Shown: piece by piece, positions 56,477 to 64,000 of the stretch | Layout: every line of letters starts with the position of its first letter | Numbering within the stretch: the stretch's first letter is position 1 | NCBI GenBank assembly: GCA_020636495.1 | Contig: JACJXQ010000008.1 | Span: 2,170,001 to 2,234,000, forward strand | Direction of reading: 5' to 3' | Origin: Chitinophagales bacterium | GTDB taxonomy: Bacteria > Bacteroidota > Bacteroidia > Chitinophagales > Chitinophagaceae | DNA: 64,000 nt | Made by a program: the position numbers and the translations under genes | Notes under the pieces: model-generated | Seen by the model: the letters and a program-made list of their open reading frames with translations, nothing else | Database searches by the model: none | Told to the model about the DNA's origin: nothing

Positions 56477-58253
56477 GCTGCTACTAAAATTCGCCATGCT
56501 TTTTTCCGGCATATGGAAAATGCTGGGTGCAGACACAGAACAACTGAAAGCGATACTGGAAGTCAAACTTACCATGGATAACCGTAAGCCTGTGTCCTTT
56601 GGTGCCAATAGGGGCGTAGAACACAAAAAGAAAAAAGAACGCAGGAACACGATACTACTTACGATGTTCCTATCATTAGTAACCGGATTTATCTACATTT
56701 TTCCGATCTTCATTACTGCGGTAGAACCGGTTATCGGGCTTGCTCTTTTTTATACTGTTTTCACATTCTTTTTCACCTTCACGCTCATCACTGATTTTGC
56801 CAATGTTCTTATAGACACAAAAGACAAGATCATCTTGTTTTCAAGGCCTGTCAGCGACAGGACCATCATGCTGTCACGTTTGTTATATATAGGTATTTAC
56901 CTCTTCAGGATGGGTATACCTATGTCGATACCTGCATGGGTAATGTTTGGTTTTATTAAGGGATGGGTAGGTGCACTGTGGTTTCCTGTTCCTTTGATGC
57001 TGACAATATTCATTGTATTATTCTGTGTATGTGGCTTATACATTTTAATGTTACGTATAGCCGGCCCCGGAAAATTCAAGGATATACTGAATTATTTCCA
57101 GATAGCATTTTCAATTGTATTTTTTGCTGTTTGGATGCTCTCTTCAAGAATGATGAACACTGAGGCGATAGAGCATATGCGTATTGAAACTTATGACTGG
57201 GCTAAATTCTTGCCTACCTATTGGATAGCAGCCAGCTGGACATGGATAGAACCAACAGCTCATATCCTTCCCGGCACGAAATGGTTAAGTATACTTGCTA
57301 TCCTTTTTCCGGTTACCAGTTTATGGGTAACAGTAAGATGGCTGGCCCCACACTTTACGAGGTCATTGGTCTCATCTGATAATGACATCAGCCCGGTAAA
57401 AAAATCAAACAAAGTTGCCAAACAACAAGGCAAACAAGGCCTGAAACATCAATTAATGCACCTGCTTAATAAAACGGAAACTTCCAAAGCAGGGTTTATT
57501 ATTGCATGGATACAAACTAACCGTAGCCGGACCTTCCGAATGAGGGTCTACCCCACTTTCGCTTATGTACCGGTTTATTTCTTTTACATATTAAACAGCT
57601 CAAAATCGCTTGGAGATATATGGAGGGAATTACCGCAACATAATACATTTGTAATACTCCTGTACCTGTCTTTTTTCGTAATATCCCAGGCATTGACTTA
57701 TGTCACTATGTCCGACCAATACAAAGCAGCCTGGATATACTACGCTGCGCCTGTAGAAAGACCGGGAGAGATCATACTGGGGGCCTTTAAAGCGATATGG
57801 GTCAAATTCTTCCTGCCATTTATGCTGGCAATAGGATTATTTGTGGTTGTTATCTGGGGGCCTGCCACCATACCGGATATTCTCCTCGCAACTATTAACA
57901 TCACCCTGTTTTCTGCAGCTATCATACGCATTAACCACAGGATGCTGCCATTCTCAAAAAAAGAACAGGTAAAGGATTCAGGCATTAAGGGCATATTCAG
58001 AGTATTGGGCACCATACTGTTTATTGGAGTGCTTGGTCTTACACACGGAGCCGTAGTAGGTATAGGCAATCATGCCGGGAAAGGTAAATTATTTGATCTT
58101 TCGGGTATGTTATCTCCGTCTATGTTAACAATATTATCATTTTCGCTAAAAATAGTCTTCTTAATATTGTCCTCCATATTTTTGTGGCTAATACTGGATA
58201 GTATTAAAAACACCTCATGGGCAAGCATCAAAAAAGAAGATGCGGATAACTAA
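56469..58253 (+). CDS. Large ABC transporter permease
   Basis: From the ATG at 56469 the protein has 594 residues and about ten to twelve hydrophobic segments, with a charged cytoplasmic loop near 300-340 (SDNDISPVKKSNKVAKQQGKQ). It begins MSKLLLKFAMLFSGIWKMLG, and a second cluster of helices follows the loop. The start overlaps the ATPase gene by 8 nt; an upstream ATG at 56412 would overlap far more and lacks similarity to a permease. It is the membrane half of an exporter of unknown substrate. The lipoprotein peptidase gene follows 24 nt later. Confidence 0.85.
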   Translation: MSKLLLKFAMLFSGIWKMLGADTEQLKAILEVKLTMDNRKPVSFGANRGVEHKKKKERRNTILLTMFLSLVTGFIYIFPIFITAVEPVIGLALFYTVFTFFFTFTLITDFANVLIDTKDKIILFSRPVSDRTIMLSRLLYIGIYLFRMGIPMSIPAWVMFGFIKGWVGALWFPVPLMLTIFIVLFCVCGLYILMLRIAGPGKFKDILNYFQIAFSIVFFAVWMLSSRMMNTEAIEHMRIETYDWAKFLPTYWIAASWTWIEPTAHILPGTKWLSILAILFPVTSLWVTVRWLAPHFTRSLVSSDNDISPVKKSNKVAKQQGKQGLKHQLMHLLNKTETSKAGFIIAWIQTNRSRTFRMRVYPTFAYVPVYFFYILNSSKSLGDIWRELPQHNTFVILLYLSFFVISQALTYVTMSDQYKAAWIYYAAPVERPGEIILGAFKAIWVKFFLPFMLAIGLFVVVIWGPATIPDILLATINITLFSAAIIRINHRMLPFSKKEQVKDSGIKGIFRVLGTILFIGVLGLTHGAVVGIGNHAGKGKLFDLSGMLSPSMLTILSFSLKIVFLILSSIFLWLILDSIKNTSWASIKKEDADN

Positions 58254-58277
58254 TTAAAAAAAATACCGATTACATAA

Positions 58278-60155
58278 ATGTTTAAAAAAATAGTTTCAAG
58301 TATTGCAATGGCTACTTTAATAGCATCTTGCAACCAGGGAGATAAGGCAGAAAATACTGAAACAGTGGCTGTAATAGATGACCACACACAAAGCAATGCT
58401 GACAGTATCCGGGTAAAGCACCTGGACCTGGATATCAAAGTTGATTTTGAACAACACAGGATCATTGGCCGTGCATCATGGGATATCAATAATAAATACG
58501 GATTGGACCGCCTGATCCTGGATGCATACAGGTTAACTGTTGACAGTGTATATGTAGACGATAAAAAAGTGCAGTATACCTGGGGACCGGCGTTAATACA
58601 CCTGGGCAATGCTTTGAAAATCCCTGTTAACAAGGACAGCAAGCACATAGATATTTTTTACAAGTCAGACCCATCTGCGAGAGCATTACAGTGGTTAGAA
58701 CCTCAACAAACATCCGGCAAACAATTTCCTTTCTTGTATACACAATCGGAAAGTATATATGCCCGCTCTTGGATACCATGTCCGGATGGCCCGGGAATCA
58801 GGTTTACCTATTCTGCAAGGGTGCAGGTACCACAAGGACTGTTAGCCCTGATGAGTGCTGATAATCCACAGCAAAAGAACGACAGTGGTATTTACCATTT
58901 TAATATGAACATACCCATCCCGGCCTACCTGATGGCTTTAGGTGTGGGCGACCTGCAATTCAAGGCTATTGATAAACTTACAGGTGTTTATGCTGATCCG
59001 ACTGTCATTGACGCAGCTTATAATGAATTCAGCGAGGTTGGTGATATGGTACGCACAGCAGAAGAACTATATGGACCTTACCGCTGGGGCAGATATGATA
59101 TTCTGGTACTCCCTTCTGGCTTTCCGCTCGGAGGTATGGAAAATCCTAAATTGACATTCTGTACTCCCACGATCATATCGGGAGACAAATCGCTGGTGAA
59201 CCTGATAGCTCATGAATTGGCCCACAACTGGAGCGGCAACCTGGTGACCAATGCTACCTGGAATGACTTCTGGCTGAATGAAGGCTTTACAGTTTATTTT
59301 GAGCGCAGGCTCACAGAAAAAATGACGGACAAAAGCTATGCTGACATGCTTTGGGAACTTGGCTACCAGGACCTGCAGCACACGGTAGAAGAAATGGAGG
59401 CAGATAGCAATATGCAAGATTCTCATTTGAAACTTGACCTGAAAGGACGCGACCCGGATGAAGGCTTAACAGACATAGCCTATGAAAAAGGTGCTCTTTT
59501 TCTGAAGTTAATAGAGAATAATGTAGGCAGGGAGCGCATGGATGCATTTCTGAAAGGATACTTCGACTCACATGCTTTCAAAACTATTACAACAGAAGAT
59601 TTTATTGATTACCTGAATACCAACCTTATAAAAGGTGATAAAGAACTGGCAGACAAAATAAATATCGATGCATGGGTATACGGCCCTGGAATTCCTGATA
59701 ATGCTCCCAGGGCAGATATGGAAAGATTCAATAAAGTAGATGAAGAAAGAGCTAAGTTCCTTGCAGGTACTGATCCTGCCGGGTTGAATACAGCAGGATG
59801 GACCACTCACGAATGGTTGCATTTTCTGCGTAAAATGCCCAAACCGCTTTCTGTAAAGCAAATGTCAGCTTTGGATAAACAGTACAACTTCACTAACAGC
59901 AATAACAGTGAAATAGCAGACCTTTGGTATCAAACAGCTATTACAGCTGACTATAAAGCTGCCTACCCTGCTATGGACACTTTTCTCGGGAAAGTAGGCC
60001 GCAGAAAATTCCTTGAGCCTTTATATAACGAAATGATGGCTACGGGTAAAGAGAAGATGGCGCAGGATATATATGCTAAATACCGAAACAACTACCACCC
60101 GCTGGCACAAAGCACATTTGACAAGACCGTGCTGAAGGAAAAAGATAAGTGGTAA
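58278..60155 (+). CDS. M1-family aminopeptidase, LTA4-hydrolase-type lipoprotein
   Basis: The 625-residue protein has a lipobox (LIASC, Cys18). The M1 signatures are GGMEN at 285-289 in FPLGGMENPKLTFCTPTII and HELAH at 312-316, with the third zinc ligand Glu335 in LNEGFTVYFERR. The wording of both motifs and the helical C-terminal domain (about 480-625) match the leukotriene A4 hydrolase/aminopeptidase B subfamily. In bacteria it acts as an aminopeptidase, here likely in the periplasm or on the outer membrane. The ABC exporter genes end 24 nt upstream, and the APC permease gene follows 46 nt downstream. Together they may form a peptide-use unit. Confidence 0.92.
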   Translation: MFKKIVSSIAMATLIASCNQGDKAENTETVAVIDDHTQSNADSIRVKHLDLDIKVDFEQHRIIGRASWDINNKYGLDRLILDAYRLTVDSVYVDDKKVQYTWGPALIHLGNALKIPVNKDSKHIDIFYKSDPSARALQWLEPQQTSGKQFPFLYTQSESIYARSWIPCPDGPGIRFTYSARVQVPQGLLALMSADNPQQKNDSGIYHFNMNIPIPAYLMALGVGDLQFKAIDKLTGVYADPTVIDAAYNEFSEVGDMVRTAEELYGPYRWGRYDILVLPSGFPLGGMENPKLTFCTPTIISGDKSLVNLIAHELAHNWSGNLVTNATWNDFWLNEGFTVYFERRLTEKMTDKSYADMLWELGYQDLQHTVEEMEADSNMQDSHLKLDLKGRDPDEGLTDIAYEKGALFLKLIENNVGRERMDAFLKGYFDSHAFKTITTEDFIDYLNTNLIKGDKELADKINIDAWVYGPGIPDNAPRADMERFNKVDEERAKFLAGTDPAGLNTAGWTTHEWLHFLRKMPKPLSVKQMSALDKQYNFTNSNNSEIADLWYQTAITADYKAAYPAMDTFLGKVGRRKFLEPLYNEMMATGKEKMAQDIYAKYRNNYHPLAQSTFDKTVLKEKDKW

Positions 60156-60201
60156 AGATTCAGTCCGGCATAGCAATACAAGTATTGATCAAGCTATCCA
60201 G

Positions 60202-61509
60202 ATGTTCAGAAAACAAACAAAAAAAGGAGATAAAGCCCTTGGCGTAGCAGAACTAATTGCTATTGCCCTTGGCGGAATGGTGGGAGGTGGTATCTTTTCT
60301 ATTTTGGGCGTATCTGTTGAGCTGGTTGGAAACGCAACCCCTATTGCAATACTTATTGGCGGCATACTGGCTTACCTGGCTGCTTTCTCATATGTGCGAC
60401 TGGCACAGCTATATAAAGACGAAGGTGCCACCTATTCTTTTTTTAAAAAAACCTTTCCGTCTTCAAAATTTGCTTCTTCTATTATTGGCTGGCTCATTGT
60501 TTTTGGTTATATCAGCACCCTTGCATTGTATGCTTACACATTCTCGTCATACCTGTGTAGTGTACTGCCCTACAAGAATGATTGGACATTGAAGCTTGTA
60601 GCCGCTGCCGTACTTACATTATTTGCAACAGTGAACATCCTCAGTGTAAAAGGTATGGGTAAACTGGAAGATGTATTGGTCTATACAAAGATTGTCATCT
60701 TGTTGTTTATGTCAGGACTGCTGGCTGGCAAAGGAGACATCAATAATATGACTCCTCTTATCAACGCTCACACATCTTTTACAACTATTGTGATCGTATC
60801 AGCTATCACTTTTGTTGCATTCGAAGGGTTTCAACTGGTGATACATGCGTACAACGAAATGAGCGATCCTGCAAAAAACATTCCAAGAGCTATCTATTCA
60901 GCCATTGTTATTGCTACTCTATTGTACATAGCTATCGCTATAGGAGCACTTAGCACCATACCAAAATCACTGATCATCAGCGACAAAGAGTATGCACTTG
61001 CTTCAGGTTCTGCAAGTATACTTGGCAATTTTGGACTTGTCATTGTTATTTTCGGAGCACTGCTTGCAACAAGCAGCGCTATCAATGGAACTATATTTGG
61101 CGCTTCACGACTTATGGCTGTGATCGCAGCCGATGGTTACTTTCCAGGAATAATGTCCAAAAAGAGAAAAGTATTTATTCCCTACAATGCAATTATTACC
61201 ATAACCATGTCGTCATTTCTGCTGATATTAAGTGGTGGATTAGAAACAATACTTGAGTTTGGCAGTATCACTTTCATTATCGTTTCTTTTCTGATGGCTT
61301 ACGCCAACTTTGTTAAAAGGAAAGAGACAAACACCTCAGTTCTATACGCCATCATTGTTATGTCTGGCTTGTTTGCCGGTGGCGCTCTCATACTTTATTA
61401 TGAATACATGTACCAGCCCAAACAACTTATATTCATTGGTGGGTTGTATATAGCACTTACTATTCTATCGTTGATTTATGCCAGGCTAAACAGAGCTAAT
61501 ACCAAATAG
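60202..61509 (+). CDS. APC-superfamily amino acid permease
   Basis: The 435-residue protein has about 12 predicted membrane helices. The first bears IALGGMVGGGIFSILG, the glycine-rich substrate motif of APC transporters, and FEGFQLVIHAYNEMSDPAKNIPRA is typical of the family. Substrate is probably an amino acid. The gene follows the LTA4-hydrolase-type aminopeptidase gene, so uptake of the amino acids released by that enzyme is a reasonable inference. Its stop lies 2 nt from the stop of the convergent uracil-DNA glycosylase gene. Confidence 0.88.
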   Translation: MFRKQTKKGDKALGVAELIAIALGGMVGGGIFSILGVSVELVGNATPIAILIGGILAYLAAFSYVRLAQLYKDEGATYSFFKKTFPSSKFASSIIGWLIVFGYISTLALYAYTFSSYLCSVLPYKNDWTLKLVAAAVLTLFATVNILSVKGMGKLEDVLVYTKIVILLFMSGLLAGKGDINNMTPLINAHTSFTTIVIVSAITFVAFEGFQLVIHAYNEMSDPAKNIPRAIYSAIVIATLLYIAIAIGALSTIPKSLIISDKEYALASGSASILGNFGLVIVIFGALLATSSAINGTIFGASRLMAVIAADGYFPGIMSKKRKVFIPYNAIITITMSSFLLILSGGLETILEFGSITFIIVSFLMAYANFVKRKETNTSVLYAIIVMSGLFAGGALILYYEYMYQPKQLIFIGGLYIALTILSLIYARLNRANTK

Positions 61510-61511
61510 GT

Positions 61512-62087
61512 CTACTTCAATAAACATTCGCTTACAATTTTTTGCAATAAGGGCAATACATCCTGCTCAAACCACTTGTTTTTAGACAGCCACAAACGGT
61601 TGCGAGGTGACGGGTGTGGTAATGGAAGATATGTCGGTAAATATTCACGATGTGCCCTTACCGTCTCAGTCAGGTTGTTTTTCACCGCATTCCCCAGGTA
61701 GTATGCCTGGGCATATTGGCCTATCAGTAAGGTCAAATGTACCTTATTCATATTTGCCATCAATGACCTGTGCCATTGTGGAGCACATTCCGGCCGCGGA
61801 GGAAGATCACCGGACGCTCCTTTTCCCGGATAACAGAACCCCATAGGCACAAGTGCAACAATCTCAGGATTGTAAAATATGTCGGGATCTATTCCTAACC
61901 ACCTTCTCAATTGCGTGCCACTGGCATCGTCCCATGGAATACCAGATTTATCAACTTTACTGCCGGGTGCCTGTCCTACAATGAGCAATCTTGATGTGCC
62001 TGATGCCTGTAATACCGGGTTGGGGTTTGAAGGAAGGTATTCCTTACAAATATCGCATTTCCTTATCTGTTCAAGTAGTAATCTCAT
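61512..62087 (-). CDS. Uracil-DNA glycosylase superfamily protein
   Basis: The 191-residue protein has motif 1 LLIVGQAPGSKVDKSGIPWDD, the FYNPEIVALVPMGFCYPG segment and motif 2 PHPSPRNRLW, all from the uracil-DNA glycosylase superfamily that removes uracil from DNA. Unlike the Fe-S family 4 enzymes it shows only one N-terminal CxxC (CDIC), so a cluster is not assured. The activity may be on uracil or a related damaged base. It is a single gene. Confidence 0.85.
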   Translation of the reverse strand: MRLLLEQIRKCDICKEYLPSNPNPVLQASGTSRLLIVGQAPGSKVDKSGIPWDDASGTQLRRWLGIDPDIFYNPEIVALVPMGFCYPGKGASGDLPPRPECAPQWHRSLMANMNKVHLTLLIGQYAQAYYLGNAVKNNLTETVRAHREYLPTYLPLPHPSPRNRLWLSKNKWFEQDVLPLLQKIVSECLLK

Positions 62088-62219
62088 TTTCGGTCACACT
62101 GGTGATGGTATGAAGTTAACTATAGCGAAGCAGATATCTATACATAAACAATAATCCCATACTTCATTCTATCAACCTAAGAATTTAGCAGATTGTAAAC
62201 AAAAGATTAATAATGCTTT

Positions 62220-62250
62220 TTTAATACTTGGTGTACATTTCGTACATTTG
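62220..62250 (+). promoter_or_regulatory. Promoter of the citrate synthase gene
   Basis: TTTA (62220-62223), a 19-nt spacer and TACATTTG (62243-62250) fit the promoter pattern. GTACATTT is repeated twice in tandem (62233-62249). The ATG is 59 nt downstream. Confidence 0.5.
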
Positions 62251-62309
62251 TGCTTCCAACCTTATAATTTAAAAAAATATAACATATAAAAGAGCAGGCA
62301 TCAAATTTT

Positions 62310-63626
62310 ATGGGCTACGTTAAAGAACGCTTTAAAGAAAAAGCAGACGCACTTGCGGCAGAAGTAAAAGACCTTTTGACACAACATGGTAATACTAAAC
62401 TTGGCGAAGTAACGGTTGCACAGGCATACCAGGGTATGCGCGGCATACCCGGATTGGTGACAGAAACGTCGTTGTTGGACTCAGAAGAAGGTATACGTTT
62501 TCGTGGATATTCAATACCGGAGTTAAGAGAGCTATTGCCTAAAGCTGAAGGAGGTATTGAGCCATTGCCGGAAGGATTATTTTACCTGATGCTGGTAGGA
62601 GAATTACCTACTAAAGAAGATGTTGAACATCTATCTATGGTATTCTCACGCCGCTCAAACATACCTAAACACGTTTTCAACGTACTTGATAAAATGCCTG
62701 TTACCTCTCACCCTATGACATTGTTCTGTATGGGGGTAATGGCATTGCAAACAGAATCAAAATTTGCAAAGGCATACAAAGACGGTATCAGCAAGAAAGA
62801 ACACTGGGATTACATTTACGAAGATACGATCACATTGATAGCTCGTCTGCCACAGCTGGCAGCATATATATACCGCCGCAAATACCATGATGGACACGGT
62901 ATCGAACCGGATTCTGACCTGGATTGGGCAGCAAACTTTGCTCACATGCTGGGTTTCGAAGACAAAAGCTTCTGGGCGTTGATGCGTTTGTATATGACCA
63001 TACACGCAGACCACGAAGGCGGTAACGTATCGGCACATGCTACGCACCTGGTAGGTAGCGCTCTCAGCGATCCTTACCTGGCATTTACAGCAGGTATGAC
63101 CGGCCTGGCCGGTCCGCTGCACGGCCTGGCCAACCAGGAAGTGATTCGCTGGATAGAAGAGATGTGCGAAGAGATTGGCAATGACCAACCAACCAAAGAG
63201 CAGATTGCAGATTACATTAAGAAGACTTTATCTCAGGGCAAAGTTGTGCCGGGCTATGGACACGCTGTACTTCGCAAAACAGACCCTCGCTTTACGGCGC
63301 AAATGGAGTTTGCCAAAAAACATTGTCCTGATTCCCCACTTGTACAAACAGTTTGGAATGTATATGAAGTAGCTCCTGCAATATTAGAAGCTACAGGTAA
63401 GATCAAAAACCCATGGCCAAACGTTGACGCACACTCAGGTGCTTTGCTGAAACACTACGGCCTGGTGGAAGAAGAATTCTATACAGTGTTGTTTGGTGTG
63501 AGCCGTGCGTTGGGCGTATTAGCCAGCATTTGTTGGGACAGGGCACTGAACCTGCCTATCGAACGTCCTAAATCACTGACAACGGATGCTATTAAGAACA
63601 TCGTTTCTAAAACACCTGTTGCCTGA
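62310..63626 (+). CDS. gltA: Citrate synthase, mitochondrial (eukaryotic) type
   Basis: Citrate synthase joins acetyl-CoA and oxaloacetate at the head of the TCA cycle. The 438-residue protein keeps the catalytic residues His271 (GPLHGLANQE), His318 (PGYGHAVLRKTDPR) and Asp373 (NPWPNVDAHSG). Wording throughout matches the dimeric mitochondrial type: LDSEEGIRFRGYSIPE, EPLPEGLF, IHADHEGGNVSAHATHLVGSALSDPYL and TVLFGVSRALGVLA. The usual bacterial hexameric allosteric type differs in these segments. It has its own promoter, and a hairpin follows. Confidence 0.95.
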   Translation: MGYVKERFKEKADALAAEVKDLLTQHGNTKLGEVTVAQAYQGMRGIPGLVTETSLLDSEEGIRFRGYSIPELRELLPKAEGGIEPLPEGLFYLMLVGELPTKEDVEHLSMVFSRRSNIPKHVFNVLDKMPVTSHPMTLFCMGVMALQTESKFAKAYKDGISKKEHWDYIYEDTITLIARLPQLAAYIYRRKYHDGHGIEPDSDLDWAANFAHMLGFEDKSFWALMRLYMTIHADHEGGNVSAHATHLVGSALSDPYLAFTAGMTGLAGPLHGLANQEVIRWIEEMCEEIGNDQPTKEQIADYIKKTLSQGKVVPGYGHAVLRKTDPRFTAQMEFAKKHCPDSPLVQTVWNVYEVAPAILEATGKIKNPWPNVDAHSGALLKHYGLVEEEFYTVLFGVSRALGVLASICWDRALNLPIERPKSLTTDAIKNIVSKTPVA

Positions 63627-63660
63627 TAATTAAGATCAGAACAACAATGATATATTTTTA

Positions 63661-63690
63661 CAGAGACGCTTGTCAACAGGCGTCTCTGCT
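63661..63690 (+). terminator. Hairpin terminator after citrate synthase
   Basis: CAGAGACGC (63661-63669) pairs perfectly with GCGTCTCTG (63680-63688) over a 10-nt loop. The T-tract is weak (CTTCATT). Confidence 0.55.
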
Positions 63691-63719
63691 TCATTAATCA
63701 AGTTGATAAAATTACAGAC

Positions 63720-64000
63720 ATGAACAAAGGTCCGGTTTCTCAATTTATACAACATCATTACCGCCACTTCAATGCCGCAGCTTTGGTAGATGCAGCCAAG
63801 GGATATGAAACACACCTGGCTGAAGGTGGAAAAATGCTGGTGTCACTTGCAGGTGCTATGAGTACAGCAGAATTGGGGATTTCCCTGGCAGAGATGATAC
63901 GCCAGGATAAAATTGCCATCATTAGTTGTACTGGTGCCAACCTTGAAGAAGACATTATGAACCTTGTGGCACACACTCATTACAAACGTGTTCCTAACTA
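63720..64000 (+). CDS. Deoxyhypusine-synthase-like protein, N-terminal part
   Basis: The gene starts at the ATG at 63720 and runs off the right edge after 93 complete codons. The visible part reads QFIQHHYRHFNAAALVDAAK and then MLVSLAGAMSTAELGISLAEMI and CTGANLEEDIMNLVAH. This is the N-terminal half of the deoxyhypusine synthase family, which binds NAD and spermidine. Bacterial members are thought to act in polyamine synthesis (homospermidine-like) more often than in protein modification. The catalytic Lys region is outside the window. Confidence 0.8.
   Translation, partial: MNKGPVSQFIQHHYRHFNAAALVDAAKGYETHLAEGGKMLVSLAGAMSTAELGISLAEMIRQDKIAIISCTGANLEEDIMNLVAHTHYKRVPN

Overview
The window comes from a member of the Bacteroidota, most likely the Chitinophagales/Chitinophagaceae. 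Four signs point there. Several secreted proteins end in type IX secretion (T9SS) sorting domains of type A or type B (the gliding-motility-associated C-terminal domain). Promoters fit the Bacteroidota pattern TTTG/TTGG-N18-20-TAnnTTTG. There are many short-lipobox lipoproteins with few Shine-Dalgarno sites. Single housekeeping genes are scattered among secreted-protein genes. No prophage, transposase, CRISPR array or conjugative gene is visible.

Layout. 1-5.2 kb: the tail of a T9SS protein, then bacilliredoxin, guanylate kinase, a CNNM/CBS membrane protein, 3-hydroxyanthranilate dioxygenase, a small His-rich membrane protein, heptose epimerase and a DUF4920 lipoprotein. 5.2-10.2 kb: a large PKD/type-B surface protein, then a MauG-like diheme lipoprotein facing an MbnP-family lipoprotein that carries the WxW motif. 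This is a probable MbnH/MbnP copper pair, and the same palindrome (GTAAC-N4-GTTAC) lies upstream of both genes. 10.3-13.7 kb: an SDR, an ABC exporter and SurE. 13.7-25.8 kb: a T9SS-rich region with an Omp28-like protein, three tandem paralogous surface proteins (a fourth lies at 51.7-54.7 kb) and a LytS/LytTR-type two-component system. 26-33 kb: a candidate small RNA, tRNA-Ser, msrA, hutI, efp-accB-accC, a VOC protein and Mrp. 33-37 kb: a carboxypeptidase-regulatory-like protein, a metzincin-like lipoprotein and a TPR histidine kinase.

36.9-42.6 kb on the minus strand: a complete rRNA operon in the order 16S, tRNA-Ile, tRNA-Ala, 23S, 5S. It has two near-identical tandem promoters, box-A-like leader motifs and a strong terminator. 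42.7-64 kb: an unknown lipoprotein, a membrane-fused spermidine-synthase-like protein, an M16 protease, a glmM operon, the fourth T9SS paralog, a dinucleotide-binding reductase, a second ABC exporter, an LTA4-hydrolase-type aminopeptidase, an APC transporter, a uracil-DNA glycosylase, a mitochondrial-type citrate synthase, and the start of a deoxyhypusine-synthase-like gene cut by the window edge.

The observations most worth following are the MbnH/MbnP pair with its shared candidate operator, the EF-P whose modification loop lacks the canonical PGKG, the orphan promoter-terminator unit near 26.1-26.3 kb, and the paralogous T9SS module joined to either of two sorting domains. All calls were made by reading the sequence. 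No database search was run.
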